A stretch of DNA of 64,000 bases from Riemerella columbina (GTDB lineage: Bacteria > Bacteroidota > Bacteroidia > Flavobacteriales > Weeksellaceae): NCBI RefSeq assembly GCF_030517065.1, contig NZ_CP103950.1, positions 806,001 to 870,000 of the forward strand, given 5' to 3'. Below, one piece after another: positions 9,336 through 18,020 of the stretch. A model generated the notes under the pieces. The model saw nothing but the letters and a program-made list of their open reading frames with translations, did no database searches and was not told where the DNA came from. Position 1 is the stretch's first letter. Each line of letters begins with the position of its first letter. A program made the translations under genes and the position numbers.

Positions 9336-10190
9336 ATGATAGATATTAGGGAAATTTACAGAAATAACGAGGGTGTTAAAAAAGATAATAAATATTCGTC
9401 CCCCAGCTACTCAATGCAAATATTTAATGAAACTTATATAAACTTAGAAAAGGCGTTTTATAACCCCGATATTATACAAAAGCGGGAAGAACTGAGGAAA
9501 TGGGCGAAAAAAAAAGAGGGTGTTTGGGAGAATGCTAATAGACACCGAGAACCCACCCCCGAAGAATGGGGCAAATATTTTGACCACTTTTCAGATTATA
9601 TAGAAGCTGGTAGAAATGAAAGCCTATTTTTTGGCGTTGATGTTTGGACTTCAATAAAAAGAGAAACGGAATTGCAAATTTATTTAGATGATAAATTAAA
9701 AGAAGCAGATAAAAAGGCGGAAACAGATATATATGAGGCTATTTGTTATCTAATAGACCAAAAACATACACTTCATAAGGATATTTTAGACGAGGGTATA
9801 GCTGATTTACTATTAAGAGACGAAATAAACGCTATTATTTTTGATTGCTTACAATTAAAAATAAATAAGATAAGCGACCAGCAACCGCCCGAACCTCAGC
9901 CGTTTGCTCCGATTATTCCTAAAAAGCCGTTTAAATGGAACTCTAATAAACAGACCTTAGGCACTTTGTTTGGCGTACTATTTAACCGTGGAATTATTGA
10001 GGGTAACGCCTCAGATTTTCAAACCCAAATATTAGCTTTATTTGAGAACGCCCCTGCAAAAACCACCCTCGCAGATAATATAAATCTAAAAGTGTCGGAC
10101 GGACGGGCTAAATATTGCGAAAATACCGAAGTATTATTAAAAGATTGGATAACTTTTTTAAAAGAAAAAACCACAAAAACAAAAAAATAA
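9336..10190 (+). CDS. Hypothetical protein with RteC-like C-terminal region
   Basis: This is a 284-residue soluble protein lying 13 bp after the integrase gene. The N-terminal two-thirds are rich in charged residues and predicted helices and match nothing I recognise with certainty. The C-terminal part (from about residue 200, FKWNSNKQTLGTLFGVLFN) resembles the end of RteC-family proteins of Bacteroidetes mobile elements, which regulate excision genes. A regulatory role is inferred from that resemblance and from its place between integrase and excisionase-like genes. It ends before a terminator at 10256-10281. Confidence 0.6.
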   Translation: MIDIREIYRNNEGVKKDNKYSSPSYSMQIFNETYINLEKAFYNPDIIQKREELRKWAKKKEGVWENANRHREPTPEEWGKYFDHFSDYIEAGRNESLFFGVDVWTSIKRETELQIYLDDKLKEADKKAETDIYEAICYLIDQKHTLHKDILDEGIADLLLRDEINAIIFDCLQLKINKISDQQPPEPQPFAPIIPKKPFKWNSNKQTLGTLFGVLFNRGIIEGNASDFQTQILALFENAPAKTTLADNINLKVSDGRAKYCENTEVLLKDWITFLKEKTTKTKK

Positions 10191-10255
10191 ATTTAATACT
10201 AAAACATCAGCCAAAGCCTTTATTTATAGGATTTTTATACGCCCCTAAAAATTTG

Positions 10256-10281
10256 CCCCTAAATTTTTTTAGGGGTTTTTT
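10256..10281 (+). terminator. Intrinsic terminator after the RteC-like gene
   Basis: CCCCTAAA and TTTAGGGG form a hairpin with a 4-base loop, followed by six T. It separates the integrase/RteC-like unit from the HTH/Rep unit. Confidence 0.8.
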
Positions 10282-10334
10282 CGTGCTTTATCATTTTTAA
10301 CCTTTGTCCCAAGAAAATAAAAAACAGCAAAAAT

Positions 10335-10640
10335 ATGACAGCTATTAAAATTGAGGTCAACGGGTTAGATATAACCACCCTCGCAGAAAAATTGGACACG
10401 CTAACTAATGCACTAACAGAAAAAGAGGCAAAGGCGGAAACCTCAGCCGATACCTCCGAAAAACTTTTAACCCGTGGCGATGTCGCAGAACTTTTAAAAA
10501 TAACCCTCCCAACGCTCCACGACTGGACAAAAAAGGGACTTTTAAAAGCTTACCGAATAGGCAACCGCATACGATACAAAGAAGCCGAAGTAATGGCAAC
10601 CATTAACAATAACCCTACTAACCCATTTAAAAACAAATAA
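10335..10640 (+). CDS. Excisionase-like helix-turn-helix protein
   Basis: This 101-residue protein ends in a MerR/excisionase-type HTH (HTH_17): LTRGDVAELLKITLPTLHDW, then YRIGNRIRYKEAEV. The first half is a short helical region with Lys/Glu/Ala. Proteins of this kind bind DNA beside attachment sites and help the integrase excise, or they act as small regulators. It opens a new transcription unit after a terminator and is followed within 2 bp by the next gene. Confidence 0.8.
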   Translation: MTAIKIEVNGLDITTLAEKLDTLTNALTEKEAKAETSADTSEKLLTRGDVAELLKITLPTLHDWTKKGLLKAYRIGNRIRYKEAEVMATINNNPTNPFKNK

Positions 10641-10642
10641 AA

Positions 10643-10930
10643 ATGAAACATTACACACAATTTTTAAAGGAAAGAACGCCCCGCCTTATCCAGTTAGGTA
10701 AAATGTCAAGAACTCTAAGCCACGATATAGAGGAAACCGAAAGAAAGCTAAAAGCCCTCAAACAGCAAAGAGAGGAAATAGAAAGCGAAATATTTAGCAA
10801 TGTTTTTCATCTCTACGGGCGTGGGACTTCCGAAGTGATAGAAACCGCCCAGCAAAGAGCAGACGAGTACAACCATAACCGAGTAATGAACTACCCACAA
10901 TATGAAGACAACGAACGCCGAAACGATTAA
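10643..10930 (+). CDS. Small coiled-coil hypothetical protein
   Basis: This 95-residue charged protein has a likely coiled coil around residues 25-50 (IEETERKLKALKQQREEIES). It follows the HTH gene by 2 bp and its 3' end overlaps the next small gene by 29 bp. No family is recognised. Its position in a packed row of element genes suggests a replication or regulatory accessory role, but the sequence alone does not show it. Confidence 0.6.
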   Translation: MKHYTQFLKERTPRLIQLGKMSRTLSHDIEETERKLKALKQQREEIESEIFSNVFHLYGRGTSEVIETAQQRADEYNHNRVMNYPQYEDNERRND

Positions 10931-11075
10931 AAAACTACTGGACGAATTACCCGTATTATGGGAAGTATCTAAGGACTTACAAAGTCCTATTTATGAAGCA
11001 ATAATAAGGCTAAAAATAGCCGAATTGCAAAAGGTATTAGAAGAATTTTTAACCATAGAATTAGAAACAGAATAA
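10902..11075 (+). CDS. Small hypothetical protein (57 residues)
   Basis: The frame starts with ATG inside the end of the preceding gene and ends 14 bp before the Rep-like gene. The product is acidic and helical (ETIKKLLDELPVLWEVSKDL). Gene overlap and lack of any other explanation for the space support it as real. Function is unknown. Confidence 0.5.
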   Translation: MKTTNAETIKKLLDELPVLWEVSKDLQSPIYEAIIRLKIAELQKVLEEFLTIELETE

Positions 11076-11089
11076 ACCCCAGCCCCGAG

Positions 11090-12577
11090 ATGATAGACGG
11101 CGTAAAAATATTGTGCAACCTCAACCCCAGCGACTGGACAAATAATAAAAATTTGTCGTTTCGTTCGTGGGCGGATTTATCCACTGGGGAAATACCGCAT
11201 AATAACAAATATGCTGATTTAAAGGGTTTGCGTTTGTCTATTATCTCGGGTAATACGGGGACTTTCTGCAATCTTAGAGGGTCGTTCCCTAAGTATTTCA
11301 ATAATGGGGAAAATAACGCCTTTGACTATGATTATAGCGACTTTTTAACCACTTGCGACCAGTTGGCGGACGATTTGAAAATAAAGCCAAATAATGCGAT
11401 TTTAAGAGGGTTTGAGTTCGGCGTAAATGTTTCGCTACCCGTCCCAGTTCGGGAGGTATTGGAGAATATCAAAGCTTACAAAAAACATACTTTCGGACAA
11501 TATACCGAAAAGGGCAAAGGCTTAGGGTTGGTCTTTGATTTCCAGCAATATATGGTAAAAATATACGATAAAGGACACCAGCAAACGGGCAAACCCTCCC
11601 AGCTTATGAGGTTTGAGATTGGCGTTAAAAAAATGGCGTTTGTGAAAAACTTAGAAATAAAAACACTTGCAGACCTCCAAAATAAGAGCGTTTGGGCGGG
11701 TTTATCGGGGATATTGCTAAGCGTGTGGCGTGATATAGTCTATTTGGAAAAAGGGCTAAAATACAAGCTAATGAAAGCCCACCAGCAAAAAAAATACTTG
11801 TATTCCTTTAATCCGCTTTACTGGATAGACCTAAATAAAAAGCAATACCACACGGCACGGCAAACGCTAAGCAAGTTAAGGGCAAAGTATGGAAACGGAA
11901 ACGATACAAAGGCAATAATTAACGAGCTTATTTATTCCCAGTGCCTAAAACTTGCAACGGAAAGCACCCCCGAAAAAGGGAACGATTTAACCAAATGGAA
12001 TAAGTTAAAAAATGCGTTCGGAATTTCTGAGAGTGTGCAACCTTTGGAAAATCAAAAAAGGGAACGATTTAACCATTTAGATAAAGGGTTAATACAGGTT
12101 AATAATTCTAATACTTATTTGTTAGAAAATACAAGTAAAAAAATACTTAATGATAGAAAAGAAAAAAGTAAGAAAAAAAAGCCGAAAAAATCTATTTGTA
12201 TGAATTGCAAAAAAGAACTGAAAAATAAAAAAGCCTCCGCCAAATTTTGCGGGTTGAAATGTAAGAACCACCATAACGGGAAGCGGAGAACCCAAGCAAG
12301 GCAAAAGCAAAGAGCCAACGAATTAAGGGAACTAAAAAAGCTACTCCCGAAACTCAAAGGCTTAGACCTCCCTTTGTTGGTTATCTACAAAGCGGACGGA
12401 ATGCAATACGCCGACCACCTCAGCCAAAGCGAAATAAACGCCCCCGCTGAATGGATTAGGCAAATAGTAAAAGTCCTCATAACGGACAATAAAACCGCCC
12501 CGCCCGTGTGCTTTACCACGCTAAGGGCAAAACGATTGATAAAGGAAATAACAAACATTAACAAACAAAAATTATAA
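11090..12577 (+). CDS. Probable replication initiation protein, phage/plasmid gpII/X-like
   Basis: This is a 495-residue basic protein. The order MIDGVKI at the start, an aromatic central domain, and KIYDKG followed by LMRFEIGVKK near residues 160-185 fits the phage/plasmid replication protein II/X (Rep_trans) type, whose members nick an origin to start rolling-circle replication. Near residues 365-390 is a small zinc-ribbon-like cluster (CMNCKKEL, then FCGLKCKNHH). The assignment is by motif layout only. If right, the element replicates as a circle after excision. It is followed 4 bp later by the antirepressor gene. Confidence 0.55.
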   Translation: MIDGVKILCNLNPSDWTNNKNLSFRSWADLSTGEIPHNNKYADLKGLRLSIISGNTGTFCNLRGSFPKYFNNGENNAFDYDYSDFLTTCDQLADDLKIKPNNAILRGFEFGVNVSLPVPVREVLENIKAYKKHTFGQYTEKGKGLGLVFDFQQYMVKIYDKGHQQTGKPSQLMRFEIGVKKMAFVKNLEIKTLADLQNKSVWAGLSGILLSVWRDIVYLEKGLKYKLMKAHQQKKYLYSFNPLYWIDLNKKQYHTARQTLSKLRAKYGNGNDTKAIINELIYSQCLKLATESTPEKGNDLTKWNKLKNAFGISESVQPLENQKRERFNHLDKGLIQVNNSNTYLLENTSKKILNDRKEKSKKKKPKKSICMNCKKELKNKKASAKFCGLKCKNHHNGKRRTQARQKQRANELRELKKLLPKLKGLDLPLLVIYKADGMQYADHLSQSEINAPAEWIRQIVKVLITDNKTAPPVCFTTLRAKRLIKEITNINKQKL

Positions 12578-12581
12578 CAAA

Positions 12582-13166
12582 ATGACAAAAACAAATTTTC
12601 AGCTGTTGGCACTGACCAAAACGGCGGACGGGAGACAAGCCGTGCAATGCTCACAACTTTACAGAGGTTTAGGACTTGATGAAAGTAATTATACCCATTG
12701 GGTAAAAAGAAACATTTTAGGTAATCGGTGGGCAATAGAGGGAGAGGATTATATACCCTTAACTCGTCAAATGCAACGAGTTAATACCTCAGACCTTAAC
12801 GAAGTAATGCCGTTAGAATATAAACCCAACCAATACCGCAACCGCTCAAAGGCTCGGGACTTCGTTTTAACTTTGGATTTTGCAAAGCGTTTAGCAATGA
12901 TGACTAACACCACACAGGGGGAAAGCGTTCGCCGTTATTTCCTCCATTGCGAAAAGGTAGCCAAGCAAAAAACAGAGCTAATACAAACAGAGTTATTAGC
13001 CGAACTGGAAGCTTACCGAAGTTTAGAAGCCATAAGGCTACAACGCCGAGAGCTAAACCGCCAAGCCCGAAAGCATAGGGAACGAATAAAACAAGCACAA
13101 AGCACTATAAAACAGATAGAATACATACAACTAACTTTTAACTTTGAAGAATATGGAAACAACTAA
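12582..13166 (+). CDS. AntA/AntB-type antirepressor
   Basis: This is a 194-residue protein. Its first 130 residues match the AntA/AntB layout: a domain ending FVLTLDFAKRLAMM and then GESVRRYFLHCEK near residues 115-127. The rest is a basic helical tail. In phages such proteins relieve repression of lytic or excision genes; they also occur on integrative elements. Its presence suggests that the element switches between quiescent and active states. It overlaps the next gene's reading frame at the 3' end. Confidence 0.8.
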   Translation: MTKTNFQLLALTKTADGRQAVQCSQLYRGLGLDESNYTHWVKRNILGNRWAIEGEDYIPLTRQMQRVNTSDLNEVMPLEYKPNQYRNRSKARDFVLTLDFAKRLAMMTNTTQGESVRRYFLHCEKVAKQKTELIQTELLAELEAYRSLEAIRLQRRELNRQARKHRERIKQAQSTIKQIEYIQLTFNFEEYGNN

Positions 13167-13467
13167 GAAAAAGGGCGGGAGACCCAGCGAAGCCCAAACA
13201 AGGCTAAATTTTGCCACTTATTGCGAGAGTAGAGCAAAGGGACACAATCAAAAAGAAAGCGGAAATTTGGCGGGTGTAAATGAGAAAACGGCGGGGAAAT
13301 ATGAGAGGTTAAGACTACAAGCCCAAGCCGACAGACGGCAAAGGCTTATTAACCTAAGGCAACGACTGGAAAACAAAGCCGACCGCCCCGAAATTACAGC
13401 TAAAGAGTTAATAAGTTTAACCCAGTATATCAAGCAGTTAGATGAGGAAATAAGCGAAATTGCATAA
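13153..13467 (+). CDS. Small HTH protein
   Basis: This is a 104-residue basic protein beginning METTKKKGGRPSEAQ. The part around residues 15-50 (RAKGHNQKESGNLAGVNEKT) looks like a helix-turn-helix of the kind used by phage small terminase or resolvase-like DNA-binding proteins. The ATG at 13153 is chosen over the one at 13144, which lies deeper in the antirepressor gene. It overlaps the antirepressor end by 14 bp, so the two are coupled. DNA binding is inferred. Confidence 0.6.
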   Translation: METTKKKGGRPSEAQTRLNFATYCESRAKGHNQKESGNLAGVNEKTAGKYERLRLQAQADRRQRLINLRQRLENKADRPEITAKELISLTQYIKQLDEEISEIA

Positions 13468-13471
13468 AAAA

Positions 13472-13627
13472 ATGGGTAGAAATAGAAGAAAAAAGAAAAT
13501 AAAAACAATTATTTTGAAAAAATACGCTATGCACCAAGTTTTTAAGCTAAAAAGCCTCAATTTTGAGGGAGACGACGACCAAAATCGCTATATTTTGCCT
13601 CTATTTGCATACAAAGGAGCTTTTTAA
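13472..13627 (+). CDS. Small basic hypothetical protein (51 residues)
   Basis: The ATG lies 4 bp after the stop of the HTH gene. The product starts MGRNRRKKKIKTIILKK and ends with LPLFAYKGAF. The close spacing supports translation; no family is recognised. It is the last gene-like frame of the small element. Confidence 0.4.
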   Translation: MGRNRRKKKIKTIILKKYAMHQVFKLKSLNFEGDDDQNRYILPLFAYKGAF

Positions 13628-14016
13628 CAATGATTTTGCAGGAGGGGGGTATATGTATATTTTGATAAAAAATAATGCGTTAAAGCTACTCCGTTGAGGT
13701 GCGTTGTAATATTTTCGGTTTATTTCCATTTTCTACCGTTTTATTTCTGATTAAATAAAACAATTAACCAAAAAGCAAAAATAGGTAAAAAAACGTAACT
13801 ATCTATGAAGTAGTGAATTAATTATTTGTTTACCTCTAACTTGCCGACAGAGAATCACTGAAATTAGCCTTAAAAAGACAAAGTTGAGTTACTTATCAGT
13901 TACTTGATAAGCATTCAAAGTTTTTTATAGAAGAGGCTATATTTCAGTGCTTTGCATGATATTTCATCTTTCATTGTTACTCAATAGAAATTAATTTAGT
14001 AACCCCAAATTATAGA
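13628..14016. other. Junction region between the two mobile elements
   Basis: No gene is seen. The stretch begins with a G-rich motif, TGCAGGAGGGGGG, at 13638-13650. It contains a perfect 7-bp inverted repeat CTTATCA/TGATAAG at 13892-13911 with a nearby direct repeat AGTTACTT, which looks like an operator or arm-type site upstream of the integrase. The right end of the small element and the left end of the conjugative element should both lie here, but no attachment core could be assigned. Confidence 0.45.
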
Positions 14017-15279
14017 ATGATGAAAAAAACGCAAAGAACAACCTTTACGGTATTGTTTTACCTAAAAAGAAAAAGTCCTAAAGCCGATGGCACACTTCCC
14101 ATCATGGCAAGAATTACCATTAACGGAAAAAACGAACCCTTTTCCACGAAGTTAGGCTTATCCCCTTCACTGGATTTACAGAATAGTAAGGTCTGTGGAA
14201 AAACCCATGAAGCTAAACAGATTAATAAGAAATTAAAAGCCATTGAAAACGATATTCAGAACATTTATAGCGAAATGCTCAAATATGAGGGCTATGTAAC
14301 AGCCAAGAAAGTAAAAGACCGATATTTAGGCAGAGAGCATTCAGACAATACTTTGCTCAAATGTTTCCAAGGCTTACTCAAAGATTTTGCCCTTAAAGTA
14401 GATAAAAAATTAAGAGCACGGGCAAGTTATAATACGCATAAATCTGCGTATGCAAATCTAGCGTCATTTCTCAAAGAAAAACTTTACAGAGAGGATATAG
14501 ACTTGATAGAATTGGATAGAACCTTTATAGATGATTATGATTCGTATCTTAGGATCGAAAAAGGCTTAGATCACAATAGTATTTACGGTAATATGGGGCC
14601 GCTTTTGCGAACCATTAAAAGAGCCATCAATGAAGATTTACTTTTGATAGACCCTTTTCGTCATTATAAAAACACTCTAAAGTCTAAGGACAGGGGATAT
14701 TTATTGAAAGCGGAAATAGAAAAAATCATAAACTATAGAGCATCTCAAGACTTCACAAAAAGGGAAAGAGACAAATTAGAATTAATAAGAGATTTATTTT
14801 TATTTAGTTGTTTTACAGGCTTTGCCTATATAGACATCAAGCAATTGAATCAAAGCCACAAGCAACATTTTTTTGATGGGAATCAATGGCTGGTCAAACG
14901 CCGACAAAAGTCAAAGATAGCGTGTAATGTTCGATTATTAGAAATACCCAAGATGATTTTAAAGAAGTATGAAGGTTTAGGCAAAAATGGCGCTTTACTC
15001 CCTGTTCCAAGTAATACTACTTGTAATAAATACATCAAAAAAATCATGAATGAATGTAGTATTTTTCGAGAGAAGCCGATTACTTTTCACTGGGCAAGAC
15101 ATAGTTTTGCCACCTTAATGCTTACGGAGGATATTCCGATAGAAAGTATCAGTAAAATGCTAGGACATAAACATATTCATACCACGGAGATTTATGCCAA
15201 AATTACCAGTGCAAAAATCAGTAAGGACATGGAAATAGCCGCTCAAAAACTCCAGAATCTGTCCGTTCACTATCATTAG
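14017..15279 (+). CDS. Tyrosine integrase of the conjugative element, IntDOT-like
   Basis: This 420-residue recombinase has the Bacteroidetes conjugative-transposon layout: an N-terminal arm-binding domain, a core-binding domain (about residues 110-205) and a catalytic domain. Visible catalytic motifs are HWARHSFAT (H-x-x-R), LGHKHIHTTEIYAKI (histidine and nucleophilic tyrosine). The box that usually reads TGLRxSD is TGFAYID, so the first arginine is missing, as known for IntDOT of CTnDOT. The protein should integrate and excise the 29-kb element that follows. The start is one of two adjacent ATG codons. A strong terminator follows at 15377-15420. Confidence 0.92.
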   Translation: MMKKTQRTTFTVLFYLKRKSPKADGTLPIMARITINGKNEPFSTKLGLSPSLDLQNSKVCGKTHEAKQINKKLKAIENDIQNIYSEMLKYEGYVTAKKVKDRYLGREHSDNTLLKCFQGLLKDFALKVDKKLRARASYNTHKSAYANLASFLKEKLYREDIDLIELDRTFIDDYDSYLRIEKGLDHNSIYGNMGPLLRTIKRAINEDLLLIDPFRHYKNTLKSKDRGYLLKAEIEKIINYRASQDFTKRERDKLELIRDLFLFSCFTGFAYIDIKQLNQSHKQHFFDGNQWLVKRRQKSKIACNVRLLEIPKMILKKYEGLGKNGALLPVPSNTTCNKYIKKIMNECSIFREKPITFHWARHSFATLMLTEDIPIESISKMLGHKHIHTTEIYAKITSAKISKDMEIAAQKLQNLSVHYH

Positions 15280-15376
15280 GCTCCGCTTTTTTTTAATTCT
15301 TGTAGCCCATTGGCTATGATTTTTCTGTGAAAAACCCTCTCCAAAGAACTACTAAGAATTTTATACTTACCCAAAC

Positions 15377-15420
15377 TACCGCTACAAAACATTCCCTTTC
15401 TTCCCTGTTTTGTAGCGGTA
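15377..15420. terminator. Strong hairpin downstream of the ICE integrase
   Basis: A perfect 14-bp inverted repeat TACCGCTACAAAAC with its complement encloses a 16-base loop and is followed by an AT-rich stretch. It probably ends integrase transcription. Confidence 0.65.
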
Positions 15421-15779
15421 ATTTTATTTAGAAGTAAACCATTATCTAATGGTAAAAATATTCGTTAATCGATACAGAGCTTAGCGTTTCGATGGGCTCC
15501 ATTTACCTAATGCTTGTCTTTTGTATTAGGATTTCTATTTCCACCTTTTTTCGCGGGTATAAAATGGTCGAAATGCGGTTTTTCGTAGTCGAAGGGCAAA
15601 AGTATCTCCGTGTTCTAAACGCCTTTACAAGGTCAAGCCCTGGGGTTTTCAAAAAAAATCTTCCTCCAAGGAGCGTATTTTTCTGAAAAACCTTGCAGAG
15701 GCTAAACACTACTTTTTATAAGCCCTCGAAACGAAACCAGCATATTCCGACTCTTTAAACGAATAAAAAAAAGGTCAAT
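15421..15779. other. Non-coding leader region before the ssb/PRTRC operon
   Basis: No supported gene is seen. An imperfect hairpin spans 15644-15692 (GGTTTTC with A run on the left; T run with GAAAAACC on the right) and has an inner CTCC-AA-GGAG stem. It could be a regulatory leader RNA or attenuator, but there is no small open frame or known riboswitch pattern to prove it. Confidence 0.35.
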
Positions 15780-15920
15780 ATGAAACATACAAAAGTAGAT
15801 TTATTAGTAATGGATTTAAAACGAAACCGCTCTTCCTCTCATTACCGAATAATAAAAAAAATCATCACCACCTCTCAAGAGAGCAAAGCGTGGGCAGATT
15901 GTGAGAGAATGAGTATTTAA
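15780..15920 (+). CDS. Small hypothetical protein (46 residues)
   Basis: An ATG-started frame gives MKHTKVDLLVMDLKRNRSSS and ends 31 bp before ssb. It is basic at its centre. Position at the head of the operon is the only support; no family is recognised. Confidence 0.4.
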   Translation: MKHTKVDLLVMDLKRNRSSSHYRIIKKIITTSQESKAWADCERMSI

Positions 15921-15951
15921 CAAGCAGTATCAATTTTAAAAATTAAATAAG

Positions 15952-16344
15952 ATGAACATTACAGGACGATTAACAAGAGATGCAGAAGTGAAAGCACTTC
16001 CTAACGACAGAAAGGTAGTAAACTTTTCAATTGCCGTAAACGACCACTATCGTAACAAGCAGGGCGAAGACATACAGCAGACCGCTTTTTTTGATTGTGC
16101 GTATTGGCAAGGAGCCAATGTAGCTAAAATACTTACCAAAGGAGCATTAGTGGAACTCACAGGGCGAGTAAGTGCGAGGGCGTGGCTAGGCAAGGACGGC
16201 GCCCCCAAAGCAGGGCTTAATTTTCATACCTCAAAAATTAAGTTACACGCAAGTGGACAAAGACAAAGCACGGAAACCAGCAACGGAAAGAGCGTAATAA
16301 CGCCACAACCGATTGATGAAACCGAAGACGATTTACCATTTTAA
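15952..16344 (+). CDS. ssb: Single-stranded DNA-binding protein
   Basis: This 130-residue protein has the OB-fold pattern of SSB: NITGRLTRDAEVK at the start, VVNFSIAVND, then FFDCAYWQGAN and LVELTGRVSARAW. The acidic tail ends EDDLPF, the usual contact for partner proteins. Element-borne SSBs protect the single strand that enters the recipient during conjugation and aid its replication. It is the first large gene of the operon that runs to the ThiF gene. Confidence 0.93.
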   Translation: MNITGRLTRDAEVKALPNDRKVVNFSIAVNDHYRNKQGEDIQQTAFFDCAYWQGANVAKILTKGALVELTGRVSARAWLGKDGAPKAGLNFHTSKIKLHASGQRQSTETSNGKSVITPQPIDETEDDLPF

Positions 16345-16393
16345 TAAACAGAATAACAAAAAACAAATTAGGAACATTTAAAATTTTAGAACA

Positions 16394-17467
16394 ATGGCAC
16401 ATAACATTAATTACAACAGCAGAACAGGGAAGTATAGTTTTTTCAGTGTAAAGGAAAAAGCGTGGCACGGATTGGGACAAATCGTAAGTGAACATCCAAC
16501 GAGTAAAGAAGCCATACAATACGCAGGATTGAATTTTGAAGTCAGCAAAGAGCCTTTATACACCAAAGGCAAAGGGCTCATAACCACCGAACAGGGGATA
16601 GAGTTTTACGACAGTGAAATCGAAGTGCCGAACGCCTTTGCCACGATGCGAGAGGATACTAATGAGGTTTTGGGCGTAGTGGGTAAAGATTATCAAGTCG
16701 TACAAAACCAAGAGGCATTTGCCTTTTTTGATGAAATTGTCGGAGGAGGCGATGGAATATTGTACGAAACCGCAGGAGCATTAGGCAAAGGCGAACGCAT
16801 ATTTATCACAGCCAAATTACCCGATTATATCCGAGTGGGGAACGGCGATGATGTAACGGAAAAGTATATTTTCTTAACCACAAGTCACGACGGAAGCGGA
16901 AGTATCACCGCCGCCTTTACCCCTATTCGAATAGTGTGTCAGAATACATTAAATGCAGCATTTAAAAATATGAATAATGTTATTCGTATTCGCCATACCT
17001 CAGGAGCAAAACAGCGATTAGCCAACGCACACAAGGTAATGGGATTGGCTAATAAATTAAGTAACCGATTAGAGGGAACCTTTAACGAGTGGGCAAAAAT
17101 CCGAGTAAACGACCGAGAAGTGCGAAAGTTAATAGAATTGGCATTGTGTCCGAACAAGGAGACATTAGAACATCTAAAGAAAGGGAATAGCCAAGGCTTG
17201 TCAAGTATGTTTAAAAACAGCGTAGAAGACGCATTTATGTATGCTCAATTAAGTGAGAGCCAACAAATGGAAACTACCAAAGGAACTTTGTTTGGAGCAT
17301 ACAACGCCGTTACTGGGTACTATCAAAATGTATGTAATTACCGAGATGAAGAAAGCAAATTAAAATCCCTAGTAATGGGCGGAACAGCACAAAGCCGAGG
17401 ACAAAAAGCCTTTGACCTTTGTAGCGTATATGCAGAACACGGAGCGGATATGTTTAATTACAATTAA
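16394..17467 (+). CDS. DUF932 phage/plasmid-like protein
   Basis: This 357-residue protein starts MAHNINYN and contains KAWHGLGQ near residue 23, IRIVCQNTLNAAF near 178 and a helical region with NKLSNRLEG. These are the features of the DUF932 family, common on conjugative elements and phages. The biochemical role is unknown; members usually lie beside ssb or anti-defence and replication accessory genes, as here. It has no membrane segment and probably acts in the cytoplasm of the recipient or donor. Confidence 0.85.
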   Translation: MAHNINYNSRTGKYSFFSVKEKAWHGLGQIVSEHPTSKEAIQYAGLNFEVSKEPLYTKGKGLITTEQGIEFYDSEIEVPNAFATMREDTNEVLGVVGKDYQVVQNQEAFAFFDEIVGGGDGILYETAGALGKGERIFITAKLPDYIRVGNGDDVTEKYIFLTTSHDGSGSITAAFTPIRIVCQNTLNAAFKNMNNVIRIRHTSGAKQRLANAHKVMGLANKLSNRLEGTFNEWAKIRVNDREVRKLIELALCPNKETLEHLKKGNSQGLSSMFKNSVEDAFMYAQLSESQQMETTKGTLFGAYNAVTGYYQNVCNYRDEESKLKSLVMGGTAQSRGQKAFDLCSVYAEHGADMFNYN

Positions 17468-17539
17468 GAGCGAAAATAGATTAAATACTAACCCCAAGGC
17501 GGTTATATAACATAACCGCCTTTATAAAACTACAAGACA

Positions 17540-18013
17540 ATGGCAAATTGGTGCAGTAATATAGTGACTTTTGAGGGAACGGAAAAACAAATCCAAGAGG
17601 TAGATACTATCTTTCAAAAGATGATTGACAAGGAACAGCAAGAGGAGTGCGGACAACTACCTAACTTTATCAAGGAGGGAAACACCTACTTTTTCAGTGT
17701 GGACAAACAAGGCGAGGGCATCTATAGATATGAAACCAAGTGGGTACCAAACCTTGAAGAAGTCCGCAAGATAGCCCAAAAGGTGGGTATCACAGATTTT
17801 GTACACGAGTATGAAGAGTTAGGGAACTTAATATACGGACAAGCAATTTATAAAGAGGGGACTCTCATAGAGTATAATTTAGAAGATGAAGATTTTGAGC
17901 AGTATCAATGGAATGAAGATGATGGTACTTACACTTTTGCAGATGAAATATATCAAAGCGAATGGGAAATCTTAGATATTCTTTTAGAAGATAGAATAAA
18001 CAACACAAAATAG
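17540..18013 (+). CDS. DUF1281-like small protein (ferredoxin-like fold)
   Basis: This 157-residue protein opens with MANWCSNIVTFEGTEKQIQE, the typical start of DUF1281/Api92-like proteins of plasmids and phages. The rest is acidic with many aromatic residues. The function is not known. It is separated from the DUF932 gene by 72 bp and from the next gene by 7 bp, so it is part of the same operon. Confidence 0.7.
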   Translation: MANWCSNIVTFEGTEKQIQEVDTIFQKMIDKEQQEECGQLPNFIKEGNTYFFSVDKQGEGIYRYETKWVPNLEEVRKIAQKVGITDFVHEYEELGNLIYGQAIYKEGTLIEYNLEDEDFEQYQWNEDDGTYTFADEIYQSEWEILDILLEDRINNTK

Positions 18014-18020
18014 AGTAGCA

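Larger units (their letters stand above)
7005..13627 (+). mobile_element. Small integrative element (integrase, HTH proteins, gpII-like Rep, AntA/AntB)
   Basis: All of its own genes point the same way and are tightly packed: tyrosine integrase, RteC-like protein, excisionase-like HTH, small proteins, a replication-initiator-like protein, an antirepressor and an HTH protein. No relaxase, coupling protein, capsid or secretion gene is seen, so it is either a satellite mobilised in trans, an integrated plasmid or a phage-like relic. The limits are approximate because the attachment repeats were not found. Its codon use favours runs such as CCCC and GGGG more than the flanking genes do, which fits separate ancestry. 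Confidence 0.6.

Noticed and set aside
15492-15709. Two overlapping frames of about 65 residues on both strands
   Set aside because: They cover the hairpin leader, have low-complexity composition and no start context.
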